NCBI RefSeq assembly: GCF_032714615.1
Contig: NZ_JAWDKA010000005.1
Span: 62,001 to 126,000, forward strand
Length of the DNA stretch: 64,000 bases
DNA from: Methanorbis furvi
GTDB lineage: Archaea; Halobacteriota; Methanomicrobia; Methanomicrobiales; Methanocorpusculaceae
Direction of reading: 5' to 3'
Part shown: one piece after another, positions 26,814 through 35,205 of the stretch
How positions within the stretch are numbered: position 1 is the stretch's first letter
How the letters are laid out: the number at the start of each line of letters is the position of its first letter
Notes under the pieces: generated by a model
The model's database searches: none
Seen by the model: the letters and a program-made list of their open reading frames with translations, nothing else
What the model was told of the DNA's origin: nothing
Made by a program: the position numbers and the translations under genes

Positions 26814-27173
26814 TCACAGCTTACAGTGTTTGCATTCCTGATCGCCGCAGGGAATGTTATCGATCTTCCACTTCAGCGCCCAGTACTTAATCCCCCGCAC
26901 AACCTCCATCAGCTCGATACCGCTCGCAGTCAGCGTGTACTCTGATCTGATAGGAACAACGCTCGCATCAACATGTTTTGAAACAATTCCCTCAGCCTCC
27001 AGTTCCTGCAGGCGCTCGGACAAAACCTTCGCCGTAATATCAGGCAGCCGGTCCTTCAGCTCCGAAAACCTTCTGGTATGATTCTCTCCCTTAAACAACT
27101 CAAGAATAATCAGCAGCATCCACTTCTTCGTCAGATACCGCACCGTGAGATTCACCGTGCAACACTCGTCCAT
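26814..27173 (-). CDS. HxlR-family transcriptional regulator
   Basis: 119 aa winged-helix DNA-binding protein. It begins 'CCTVNLTVRYLTKKWMLLIILEL' and has 'RFSELKDRLPDITAKVLSERLQELEAEGIV', the DNA-recognition region of HxlR proteins, then 'YTLTASGIELMEVV'. The C-terminus 'CGDQECKHCKL' adds three cysteines to the Cys pair at the N-terminus ('DECC'), which could sense redox or bind metal. It lies downstream of the ABC exporter genes in the same orientation, 73 bases apart. Target unknown. Confidence 0.92.
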   Translation of the reverse strand: MDECCTVNLTVRYLTKKWMLLIILELFKGENHTRRFSELKDRLPDITAKVLSERLQELEAEGIVSKHVDASVVPIRSEYTLTASGIELMEVVRGIKYWALKWKIDNIPCGDQECKHCKL

Positions 27174-27246
27174 ACAAAGAGTATAGCACCTGCATCCCTA
27201 TCTATCTTTGTATCTTTTTGATACCATCTATGAAAAATAGAGTATG

Positions 27247-29160
27247 TTACTCCAGCTCGAACGCTCCCGTGTAGAGCTGGTAGTATTTTCCCTTCTCCTG
27301 AATCAGCTTATCATGACTGCCGCGCTCAATGATTCTGCCGTCTTCAAGAACCAGAATCACATCCGCATTATGAATCGTTGAAAGACGATGGGCAATCACA
27401 AACACCGTCCTTCCCTTCATCAGTGAATCCATTCCAGCCTGCACAATCGCCTCAGTTCGCGTATCAATACTCGACGTCGCCTCGTCCAGAATCATCACCG
27501 GCGGGTTGGCGACCGCCGCACGCGCAATCGAAAGCAGCTGACGCTGACCCTGCGAAAGACTGCCGCCGTCTCCTTCCAGCATCGTCTCATAACCCTCAGG
27601 CAGCATTTGAATGAAACCGTCAGCATTCGCAAGCCTTGCCGCAGCATACACCTCTTCATCGGTCGCATCCAGTTTTCCGTACCTGATGTTCTCCATCACC
27701 GTTCCGGTAAACAGATTGGTATCCTGCAAAACCATGCCGAGCGACCACCGCAGATCACTCTTCCTGATTCTCTTGATATCAATGTCGTCATAGAGAATCG
27801 TTCCTTCAGAGATGTCATAGAAACGATTGATCAGATTTGTGATCGTCGTCTTTCCTGCTCCGGTCGCGCCGACCAGGGCAACCTTCTGACCAGGTTTTGC
27901 ATAGAGACTCACACCATGCAGAACCTCTTTGTCAGGCACATATCCGAAATGCACCTCATCAAACCGTACATCCCCTTTCAGCTGCGTGTAAATTGTTCCC
28001 TCTGGAGTCTCCTCCTTCCATGCCCAGATACCGGTATCATCCGTCGTCTCAGAAAGAACGCCGTTCTCGACTCTCGCATTCACCAGTCTGACGGTTCCCG
28101 GATCATCCTCGACCGGTTCATCCATCAGATGGAAAATGCGTTCCGCACCCGCAAGCGCCATCACGACCGCACTGATCTGCTGGGAAACCTGACTGACCGG
28201 CATCATAAAGCTCCTGCTCAGCAGCATAAACGCCGCAATCGCCCCAAGCGTCAGACCGCCGATACCACTAATCGCAAGAGCTCCACCGATGATTGCCACC
28301 AAAACATACTGAATGTTACCGATATTCATCACGATCGGCATGAAGATGTTGGCAAACGTGTTCGCCGACTTTGCGTGACCGTAAAGTTCGTCATTCAATG
28401 TATCGAACTCGAGCCTCGACGCATCCTCATGACAGAACACCTTCACCACCTTCTGGCCGTTGATCATCTCTTCGATGTAGCCGTTCACCGTCCCGAGCGA
28501 CTTCTGCTGCTGCACAAAGTACTTCGCACTCCTGCCGCCGATGTACTTTGTCACGAAGTAGAACACAACCAGCATCGCGACAACAATAAGTGTGAGATAC
28601 ACACTGGTGTAGACCATCGCCACAAATACGGCAACAATCGTCACCACCGATGAAAACACCTGCGGCACACTCTGGGTGATCATCTGCCGAAGGGTGTCGG
28701 TATCGTTGGTGTAATGACTCATCACATCGCCAAAAGTGTGTGAGTCAAAGTAGCCTATCGACAGCTTCTGCATATGGGCAAACATCTGGTCGCGGATCTT
28801 TTTCATAACCCCCTGACCGATGACCACCATCATTCGCGTGTAGATGAGTGTTGATACAATGCCTATCAGATAGATGACGGCCATGAATGTGATCGCTGTC
28901 AGAAGACCGGTGAAGACCGGATTCTCTACCCCGATAAGCGGCGTGATATAGTCATCAATCAGCACCTCCATGAAGAGCGAACCGACAACTCCGGTGATGG
29001 AACTCAGAACAATTCCTATGAGAACGATTGCGAACCGGATTTTGTAGGTTCCGGTCAGATATCCAAGCAGACGCTTTATCGTTTTCATGGCATCGCCAGG
29101 CTTTCTGCCGCCGCCGAACTGTCCGCGACCGTGGTGTCGGCCAGACCCCATCGGCGGCAT
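27247..29160 (-). CDS. ABC exporter half-transporter, consensus ATPase site
   Basis: 637 aa: six-helix membrane domain fused to an ATPase domain. The ATPase has a full Walker A 'GATGAGKTTI', signature 'LSQGQRQL', Walker B 'MILDEATSSID' and the H-loop 'AHRLSTI'. The N-terminus is Gly/His/Arg-rich ('MPPMGSGRHHGRGQFGGGRK'). An insert of about 30 residues before the ATPase domain contains an acidic, Trp-rich segment. With the upstream half-transporter it should form a heterodimer of the TM287/288 type. It overlaps that gene by one base. Substrate (drug, lipid or peptide) unknown. Confidence 0.93.
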   Translation of the reverse strand: MPPMGSGRHHGRGQFGGGRKPGDAMKTIKRLLGYLTGTYKIRFAIVLIGIVLSSITGVVGSLFMEVLIDDYITPLIGVENPVFTGLLTAITFMAVIYLIGIVSTLIYTRMMVVIGQGVMKKIRDQMFAHMQKLSIGYFDSHTFGDVMSHYTNDTDTLRQMITQSVPQVFSSVVTIVAVFVAMVYTSVYLTLIVVAMLVVFYFVTKYIGGRSAKYFVQQQKSLGTVNGYIEEMINGQKVVKVFCHEDASRLEFDTLNDELYGHAKSANTFANIFMPIVMNIGNIQYVLVAIIGGALAISGIGGLTLGAIAAFMLLSRSFMMPVSQVSQQISAVVMALAGAERIFHLMDEPVEDDPGTVRLVNARVENGVLSETTDDTGIWAWKEETPEGTIYTQLKGDVRFDEVHFGYVPDKEVLHGVSLYAKPGQKVALVGATGAGKTTITNLINRFYDISEGTILYDDIDIKRIRKSDLRWSLGMVLQDTNLFTGTVMENIRYGKLDATDEEVYAAARLANADGFIQMLPEGYETMLEGDGGSLSQGQRQLLSIARAAVANPPVMILDEATSSIDTRTEAIVQAGMDSLMKGRTVFVIAHRLSTIHNADVILVLEDGRIIERGSHDKLIQEKGKYYQLYTGAFELE

Positions 29161-30896
29161 TACTCTTCCCCTCCTTTCTGCTGGGAGTGATACATCTCCC
29201 GATAGACAGGATCCTTTTCCAGAAGTTCCGCATGGGTTCCTTCGGCAGTGATGCGACCTTCGTCCAGAACAAGAATCCGGTCCGCATCCTGAATCGAGGA
29301 GATTCTCTGCGCAATGATGATCTTGGTGGTGGCAGGAAGTTCGGTCCTGAACGCTGCCCGGATCAGAGAGTCGGTTTTGGTGTCAACCGCACTTGTTGAG
29401 TCGTCGAGAATCAGAATTTTCGGTTTTTTCAGAAGAGCACGGGCGATGCAGAGACGCTGTTTCTGGCCGCCGGAAAAGTTTGAACCGCCCTGTTCCACAT
29501 GTGTGTCATAGGCTTGTGGCAGACTGCTGACAAACTCATCAGCGTGAGAGAGCCGGCAGGCATGTACAATCTCTTCCTCGGTTGCGTCCCGGTTTCCCCA
29601 TCTGAGGTTGTCACGGATCGTTCCTGCAAACAGGATGTTTTTCTGTAAAACCATTGCCACTGCATTGCGGAGAGCGGCAATATCGTACTCTCTGACATCT
29701 CTGCCGCCGACAAAAACCGCGCCATCAGTTGCGTCATAGAGTCGCGGGATCAGCTGAACAAGTGTTGACTTTGAGCTTCCCGTTCCGCCGAGAATACCGA
29801 TTGTTTCTCCGGACGTTATCTTCAGGGAGATGTTTTTGAGGGCAAGTCTGTTCTGATCTTTGGTGTAGCTGAAGCTGACATTCTGGAACTCCACACTTCC
29901 GTCTGCGACTTCGTAGACGGGGGAGTCAGGATTTTTGAGATCAATTTCTTCGTCGAGCACTTCGGTGATTCGTTTCGCAGACGCACGCGCCATTGTGATC
30001 ATTACAAAGACCATCGCGAGCATCATGAGACTCATGAGAATCTGCATGGTGTATGCGATGAGGCTCACAAGTTCTCCGGTCGAGAGGTTGCCGAGTACAA
30101 TGAACTGTGCTCCAAACCATGAGATCAGAAGAATACTTGCATAAATTATCGCCTGCATGAGGGGGCTCGTGAATGCAAGAAGTTTTTCAGCGCTGCTGAA
30201 GTAGCCGTAGATTGTGGTTGAGACGTCGCGAAACTTTCGTGTTTCATAATCTTCACGGACATAGGACTTCACGACCCGGATTCCCCGCAGGTTTTCCCGC
30301 ACGACTTTGTTGAGATGGTCATATGTTTTGAACACGAGTTCAAAGAGGGGATGGGCTTTGGTGATGATCAGATACATGCCGATTCCGAGAATCGGCAGAA
30401 GGACGAGGAAGATGAGCGAGAGTTCAGCGTTGATGCCTACCACCATGAGGAAGGAGAATACCAGCATCAGGGGACAGCGGATGGCAACTCTGATGATCAT
30501 CTGGTATGCGTTCTGGACGTTGGTGACGTCAGTTGTCATGCGGGTGATGAGGCTCGCTGTTGAGTATTTGTCGATGTTTGCGAAGGAGAAGTTCTGGATG
30601 TTGTGAAAGATGTCATGCCTGAGATTTCTCGCAAATCCTGCGGAGGCTGATGCTGCGTACTTTCCGGCAAGTACGCCGAACACCAGAGCCATGATGGCGA
30701 ACAGGAGAAGGGTGAGGCCGAGTTTGACGATGATCGGCATGCTGCCTCCGGTAATGCCGTCGTCGATGAGGCCTGCGATGATCAAGGGGATGAGGACTTC
30801 CATTACGACTTCGAGTGCGACAAAAACCGGTGCAAGAAGGCTGTCACGTTTGTATTCGCGGATGGATTTTGAAAGCCGCTCGACGATATGATTCAT
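29160..30896 (-). CDS. ABC exporter half-transporter, degenerate ATPase site
   Basis: 578 aa membrane-ATPase fusion. Walker A 'GGTGSSKSTL', signature 'FSGGQKQR', Walker B 'ILILDDSTSAVD'. The catalytic Glu after Walker B is replaced by Asp, and the switch is 'AQRISSI' instead of 'AHR', so this subunit carries the degenerate ATP site, as in TM287 of the heterodimeric Thermotoga exporter. It overlaps the marR gene upstream by 4 bases and the partner downstream by 1, forming one operon. Confidence 0.93.
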   Translation of the reverse strand: MNHIVERLSKSIREYKRDSLLAPVFVALEVVMEVLIPLIIAGLIDDGITGGSMPIIVKLGLTLLLFAIMALVFGVLAGKYAASASAGFARNLRHDIFHNIQNFSFANIDKYSTASLITRMTTDVTNVQNAYQMIIRVAIRCPLMLVFSFLMVVGINAELSLIFLVLLPILGIGMYLIITKAHPLFELVFKTYDHLNKVVRENLRGIRVVKSYVREDYETRKFRDVSTTIYGYFSSAEKLLAFTSPLMQAIIYASILLISWFGAQFIVLGNLSTGELVSLIAYTMQILMSLMMLAMVFVMITMARASAKRITEVLDEEIDLKNPDSPVYEVADGSVEFQNVSFSYTKDQNRLALKNISLKITSGETIGILGGTGSSKSTLVQLIPRLYDATDGAVFVGGRDVREYDIAALRNAVAMVLQKNILFAGTIRDNLRWGNRDATEEEIVHACRLSHADEFVSSLPQAYDTHVEQGGSNFSGGQKQRLCIARALLKKPKILILDDSTSAVDTKTDSLIRAAFRTELPATTKIIIAQRISSIQDADRILVLDEGRITAEGTHAELLEKDPVYREMYHSQQKGGEE

Positions 30897-31336
30897 GGGT
30901 TGTCTCCTGCGAGATTTTTCTGCATTCTGGCGATCACTGAACAGAAAAGGGTCAGTTCTTCGGATGTCAGGCCGCGGGTGAGTCGTGAGTCGATTCGGTT
31001 CATTTCTCCGGCGACGCGACGGTGGATATCTTTTGCTTTTTCGGTAAGGATGAGCTTTTTGAGTCTGGCGTCGTAGGGTACGGGCTCACGGATGATGAGG
31101 CCGTTTTTTTCCATGAGCTGGAGGATGCCGCTTGCGGTTGAGCGTCTGACTTCAAGTTGTTCTTCGATGTCTTTTTGGAAGATGTCCTTTTCCTGATGGT
31201 GAAGGTAGCCGATAATCCATCCTTGTACTCCGGTGAGGTTTTCGCATTTTGAAAAACTGTCTGAGTTGTGAAGCTGACGTTTTATCTGGTTGGCAAGTTT
31301 TTTTATTTCGATGATGACCGGCGGCTGTGGATCCAT
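30893..31336 (-). CDS. MarR-family transcriptional regulator
   Basis: 147 aa. The winged helix is visible as 'IFQKDIEEQLEVRRSTASGILQLMEKNGLIIREPVPYDARLKKLILTEKAKDI', the classic MarR DNA-binding and wing sequence. It is the first gene of the marR-ABC-ABC operon and probably represses it, responding to a small ligand. That is inference from location and the known behaviour of such operons. It is divergent from hcp with repeat C1 between. Confidence 0.92.
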   Translation of the reverse strand: MDPQPPVIIEIKKLANQIKRQLHNSDSFSKCENLTGVQGWIIGYLHHQEKDIFQKDIEEQLEVRRSTASGILQLMEKNGLIIREPVPYDARLKKLILTEKAKDIHRRVAGEMNRIDSRLTRGLTSEELTLFCSVIARMQKNLAGDNP

Positions 31337-31390
31337 TGCTCATGATAGTTAGGAAGCTAACAATATAAACATCTTGGCTGGGGATATATC

Positions 31391-31457
31391 TGAAACGCGA
31401 ATTCTGAAACGCGAAGAACACGAATCGCATGCCTGCGGCCTGCGATTCGCGTTTCAA
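31391..31457. repeat. Family C inverted repeat, copy C1
   Basis: Ends TGAAACGCGA and TCGCGTTTCA with inner arms CGAATCGCA and TGCGATTCG, all complementary around the centre near 31435. It carries two direct copies of GAAACGCGAA. It lies between divergent marR and hcp. Related copies are at 36837 and 44418. Confidence 0.85.
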
Positions 31458-31505
31458 AATCCCATCCCGACCAAAACTCCCATGGTATGTTTTTGGAAAC
31501 TTTTT

Positions 31506-31515
31506 GTTATATAAC
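31506..31515 (+). promoter_or_regulatory. TATA box of hcp
   Basis: GTTATATAAC is a perfect palindrome and a good TATA element, 53 bases before the hcp ATG. It predicts a leader near 30 bases that includes the ribosome-binding site AAGGTG. Confidence 0.55.
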
Positions 31516-31567
31516 TAAGTATCAACCATATACATACTATACAAAAGAAACCAAGGTGAAAATAATC

Positions 31568-33106
31568 ATGTACTGTACACAATGTCAGGAATCAAAAGAG
31601 CCCTGTTCTCTGGGCGGCGCCTGTGGAAAGAACAAAATCGTTGCCGGAGCTCAGGATGATGTTCTCTACGCTCTTTCATGTCTTGCCTACCGGGCAAAAG
31701 CGGCAAACATCGATCTTCAGCCCTGCGTTCTTGAAGCACTGTTTGCCACGCTGACAAACGTCAACTTCGACGAGCAGTGTTTTGCAGAGTATTCCTCCTG
31801 CATCACCGCACACTACAACTCCCTGCCCAAGGCCGCGGGCGAACCCGCCTTTGACGCCCCCGCAGGACTTGACGAGATCGCAGATGTCAACGTCCGGTCG
31901 CTCTACTCAACACTGCTCTTCGGCATCAAAGGCCTCGCCGCCTACTACTCGCATGCAATCGTGCTCAACAAAACAGATGACAGCATCCTCACATTCATCC
32001 GCGACGCACTTGCCTCAAGATTTGAGAACCTCACGATCGAAGAGAGAACTGGACTCGTGCTCGAGTGTGGAGCTTACGGGGCAAAAGTTCTCGCTCTGTT
32101 AGATGAAGCGAACCAGACCTATGGAAAGCCGGAGATCACAAGTGTGTCCACAAGTGCCGGAACAAAACCCGGAATTCTCGTCACCGGCCATGACTTAAAA
32201 GACCTTGAGATGCTGCTTGAAGCAACCAAAGATGCGGGCGTTGACATCTACACGCATGGCGAGATGCTGATTGCCCACGCCTATCCGGCCTTCAAGAAGT
32301 ATCCGCATCTCCGCGGACACTTTGGCGGATCATGGGCAGAGCAGAGAAACGAACTCCCAAAGTTCCACGGTCCTGTTCTGTTCACAACAAACTGTATCGT
32401 CCCGCCAGCGCCAGCCTATGCAGACAAAGTGTTCACGACCGGTGCCGTCGGTTTCCCGGGAACGCCCCACATCGAAGCAAAACCTGACGGAAGCAAGGAC
32501 TTCTCCGCAATCATCGCGCTTGCAAAGACCTGCCGCTCGCCCGAAGAACTCGGACGCCCCGACCTTCTGACCGGTTGTGCTCACGATGCAGTGCTTGCTC
32601 TGGCGCCCAAAGTTATCGAACTCGTCAAGTCAGGAAAGATCCGGAGATTTGTAGTGATGGCAGGTTGTGACGGCCGCGATAAACGCCGCAGCTACTACAC
32701 CGAGTTTGCCAAGGCGCTTCCCAAAGACACGGTTATTCTGACCGCAGGATGCGCCAAGTACCGCTACAATGCCCTGCCGCTCGGCGATATCGAAGGTATC
32801 CCCCGCGTGCTTGATGCAGGCCAGTGTAACGACTCGTACAGTCTGGTGGTTGTGGCACTCGCCCTTGCGGACGCATTCGGCTGCGGTGTAAACGATCTGC
32901 CGATCTCCTACAACATCGCCTGGTACGAGCAGAAAGCGGTTCTCGTCCTGCTGACGCTCCTGCACTTGGGAATCAAGAACATCATGATAGGTCCCTCTCT
33001 CCCGGCATTCATCACGCCTGATATCCTGAATGTTCTTGTCGAAAACTTCGGACTTCAGCCAAGCTCAACCGTTCAGGAAGACTTAGTGAAGCTCTCCTGC
33101 GTGTAA
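31568..33106 (+). CDS. hcp: Hybrid cluster protein (hydroxylamine / NO reductase)
   Basis: 512 aa from the ATG at 31568 ('MYCTQCQESKEPCSLGGACG'). The N-terminal cysteines Cys3, Cys6, Cys13, Cys19 bind the first Fe-S cluster. Hybrid-cluster ligands are visible in 'HGEML', 'TTNCIVPP', 'TGAVGFPG', 'LTGCAHDA' and 'TAGCAKYRYNA'. Hcp proteins reduce NO to N2O or hydroxylamine to ammonia and protect anaerobes from nitrosative stress. AAGGTG lies before this start; an upstream ATG in frame (31487) lacks support. The neighbouring gene is convergent. Confidence 0.95.
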   Translation: MYCTQCQESKEPCSLGGACGKNKIVAGAQDDVLYALSCLAYRAKAANIDLQPCVLEALFATLTNVNFDEQCFAEYSSCITAHYNSLPKAAGEPAFDAPAGLDEIADVNVRSLYSTLLFGIKGLAAYYSHAIVLNKTDDSILTFIRDALASRFENLTIEERTGLVLECGAYGAKVLALLDEANQTYGKPEITSVSTSAGTKPGILVTGHDLKDLEMLLEATKDAGVDIYTHGEMLIAHAYPAFKKYPHLRGHFGGSWAEQRNELPKFHGPVLFTTNCIVPPAPAYADKVFTTGAVGFPGTPHIEAKPDGSKDFSAIIALAKTCRSPEELGRPDLLTGCAHDAVLALAPKVIELVKSGKIRRFVVMAGCDGRDKRRSYYTEFAKALPKDTVILTAGCAKYRYNALPLGDIEGIPRVLDAGQCNDSYSLVVVALALADAFGCGVNDLPISYNIAWYEQKAVLVLLTLLHLGIKNIMIGPSLPAFITPDILNVLVENFGLQPSSTVQEDLVKLSCV

Positions 33107-33120
33107 GGAAAACCCTACAC

Positions 33121-33753
33121 TCACACTTCTTTTTTTCGGACCGTCCACCGAAGTACGGTTTTTTGTTTTGCAGGGTCACTCTTTCTGGCATCTGAGATGT
33201 AGATCTCCCGATGCAGGAGTGAGGTGCGTTCGAGATGGTTTTCTTCAAGGAATGCGGCGAGGCGTGCAAAGCTTGCCGGTTCATCATCGTATGGTCCGAT
33301 ATGCAGCATCTGGGCGGCAAGTCCCTCTTCGATTTCTTCGAAGATCATTTCATCAACACGGGCGTCAGGATTTTTCTTTCTGACTGCCTCTTTTGCGCGG
33401 GAGATTACGTCGTCAGTGACGAACTCGGGCTGGCGAATCATCAATGTGTAGGAGAAGTTGCTTTTGTCAGCTATTCCAAGCTCTGGGTTGACGAGTCCCC
33501 AGACTCCTTCGAGCGGGTAGACGGTGTAAGGCGCGTAGCCTTCAGGCGTGAATCCCTGTTTTGGCATCATGCGAACTGCATAGGAGAGGGAGTAGAGAAG
33601 GCCGATGTGGTCGGCGAAGGTCTGACTCGTGTTTGGGTCGCCGACTCCTTTGACCATGAAAAATTTCATGGCAGGGATAGTTATCAGTTCCGGCTGATTT
33701 TTGGGGAGGTAGAGGGTTTTGTCCTCTTTGCGCCACTCATGTTTTTCGGTCAT
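33121..33753 (-). CDS. GyrI-like small-molecule-binding protein
   Basis: 210 aa. It resembles the stand-alone GyrI-like proteins (SOUL/GyrI superfamily) with 'PAMKFFMVKGVGDPN', 'YAPYTVYPLEGVWGLV', 'GLAAQMLHIGPYDDEPASFARLAAFLEEN' and 'HREIYISDARK'. Such proteins bind drug-like or heterocyclic compounds, some hydrolysing them. There is no DNA-binding domain. It is convergent with hcp. Confidence 0.88.
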   Translation of the reverse strand: MTEKHEWRKEDKTLYLPKNQPELITIPAMKFFMVKGVGDPNTSQTFADHIGLLYSLSYAVRMMPKQGFTPEGYAPYTVYPLEGVWGLVNPELGIADKSNFSYTLMIRQPEFVTDDVISRAKEAVRKKNPDARVDEMIFEEIEEGLAAQMLHIGPYDDEPASFARLAAFLEENHLERTSLLHREIYISDARKSDPAKQKTVLRWTVRKKEV

Positions 33754-33822
33754 TGATTTTTCTATATGGCGCTTGGGCTATATGAAGGATAGACCGCGGG
33801 GAGTGAAAGTGCGAAAAAAAGT

Positions 33823-34281
33823 TTAGAGAAGGGTTGCCATTTTGATGGCGACTTCGGTGACCGGTTTGTCGCCAAAGTTGGTCTTGACTTTGCCGATTGC
33901 GTCGACCACGTCCATTCCTTCGACAACTTTGCCGAATGCGGGATGCGCTTTATCGAGATAGTTGTTGTTGACGAGGTTGATGAAGAACTGGCTTCCGCCG
34001 GTGTTCGGCCCTGCGTTTGCCATGGCGATGGTGCCGCGGTTGTTTTTGTTGTCAGGCATGAATTCATCTTTGATTGCGTAGCCGGGTCCGCCGCGACCGG
34101 TGCCGGTCGGGTCTCCGCCCTGAATCATGAATCCGTCAATGACGCGGTGGAAGATTACGCCGTTATAGAATCCTTTTTTGACAAGGTCGGTGAAGTTGCC
34201 TGAGGTGACCGGCATGTCCTCGCGAAGTTCGAGGACAATGTTGCCAAGTGTTGTTTCCAGTTTTACTAACTGTGCTGTCAT
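33823..34281 (-). CDS. Cyclophilin-type peptidyl-prolyl isomerase
   Basis: 152 aa from the ATG at 34281 ('MTAQLVKLETTLGNIVLELRED'). Catalytic and binding residues are in 'GVIFHRVIDGFMIQGGDPTGTGRGGPGYAIKDEF', 'GTIAMANAGPNTGGSQFFINL' and 'HPAFGKVVEGMDVVD'. Cytoplasmic, no signal peptide. It catalyses cis-trans isomerisation of proline bonds. The frame extends upstream to 34308, without family similarity. Confidence 0.95.
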   Translation of the reverse strand: MTAQLVKLETTLGNIVLELREDMPVTSGNFTDLVKKGFYNGVIFHRVIDGFMIQGGDPTGTGRGGPGYAIKDEFMPDNKNNRGTIAMANAGPNTGGSQFFINLVNNNYLDKAHPAFGKVVEGMDVVDAIGKVKTNFGDKPVTEVAIKMATLL

Positions 34282-34384
34282 GATTACAGGTTGTAGTTGG
34301 ACCGGCAATAAACATGCATGTCTGAGGAGTCGTTTCCACAGATTTACCTGATCATCACACCTATCTGTTTGAAGGAGTTGTTGA

Positions 34385-34798
34385 GTGCAGCTGAAAACAG
34401 TGATTCGCGTTGACTGGGATGATCTCGATGCGTATGGCCATGTAAATAATCTGATAATTCTGCGGTATGTGCAGACATCCAGAATTCATCTGTGTGAAGA
34501 GGTGGGTCTGATGAAGGGAAGTACGCGGCCTGCTCATGCCCCGATTCTTGCGGCAACCAGCTGTCGGTACTGTAAGCCGTTGTATTATCCGGGAACGGTG
34601 ACGGTTGATTCTGTGGTGACCGAGGTGAAGAACACGAGTTTTTTGATCAGCCACTCGATCTATGATTCTGATGCAAATCTTATCGCGACTGCTGAGGATG
34701 TTTTGGTCTACTTCGATTATGAGAGTGAGTGCAAGACGCCAATTCCTGATGATCTGCGGGAGCGGCTTCTGCGGTTTTGTTCAACAGAGACTAAGTAA
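34385..34798 (+). CDS. 4HBT-type thioesterase (HotDog fold)
   Basis: 137 aa with a GTG start. The catalytic segment 'VDWDDLDAYGHVNNLIILRYVQTSRI' has the conserved Asp of 4-hydroxybenzoyl-CoA thioesterase-like enzymes. 'YYPGTVTVDSVVTEVKNTSFLISHSIYD' covers the following strands. It hydrolyses acyl- or aryl-CoA. Two arylacetate-CoA ligases at 51.7-54.3 kb could provide such substrates, but there is no direct link. Confidence 0.92.
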   Translation: MQLKTVIRVDWDDLDAYGHVNNLIILRYVQTSRIHLCEEVGLMKGSTRPAHAPILAATSCRYCKPLYYPGTVTVDSVVTEVKNTSFLISHSIYDSDANLIATAEDVLVYFDYESECKTPIPDDLRERLLRFCSTETK

Positions 34799-34823
34799 GT
34801 AGAATTTTTTGGATGTGGTTGTA

Positions 34824-35054
34824 CTTGGGGCAACCACGGAACACACTGAACACACGGAATTCCACGGAAAAAACACAGAATACCGCTTTGCTTACGGAAA
34901 ACACGGAAAGACTAAGTGTATTGGTATATGGAGATACTATCACTTTGAGATACCAACTTCCTTAGGCTTTCTGTGTTTTCCGGCGCCGCAGGCGTTCTCC
35001 GTGTTTTTTTCTGTGGAATTCCGTGCGTTCAGTGTGTTCCGTGGTTACTCCAAG
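34824..35054. repeat. Family B long inverted repeat, copy B1
   Basis: About 231 bp, ends CTTGGGGCAACCACGG and CCGTGGTTACTCCAAG. Arms contain ACGGA words as in family A but a different inner part (ACACACTGAACACACGG, then TACGGAAAACACGGAAAG). The right arm has an extra GCGCCGCAGGCG segment, so the stem has a bulge. Closest copy is B2 at 40663. Confidence 0.93.
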
Positions 35055-35074
35055 CGAGACCACCTTCAGAATAA

Positions 35075-35119
35075 TCCCAAACAATGAAACTCATCACCGC
35101 GTAACTCCTCTTCCAAATA
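35075..35119. repeat. Left flank of the rSAM-VOC cassette (inverted repeat)
   Basis: This 45-base segment begins TCCCAAACAATGAAACTCAT. It is repeated in inverted orientation at 36989-37033 with about 10 mismatches. The core AACAATGAAACTCATC is identical in both. It lies 21 bases after repeat B1. Confidence 0.85.
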
Positions 35120-35205
35120 AAACCAAAGAAAAAGAATCCCCCATCCCACCGCAAGGAAAAACCACCAAAGACCGGCAGAAACTTATCTCCCAAAAAACAC
35201 CAGTA

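Noticed and set aside
27607-28653. Long open frame antisense to the ABC exporter (348 aa)
   Set aside because: His/Arg-rich peptide of no family, complementary to well-defined transporter helices.
34809-35087. Small plus-strand protein over repeat B1
   Set aside because: It is a translation of the ACGGA-rich repeat (TEHTEHTEFHGKNTEYR-like peptide), not a gene.
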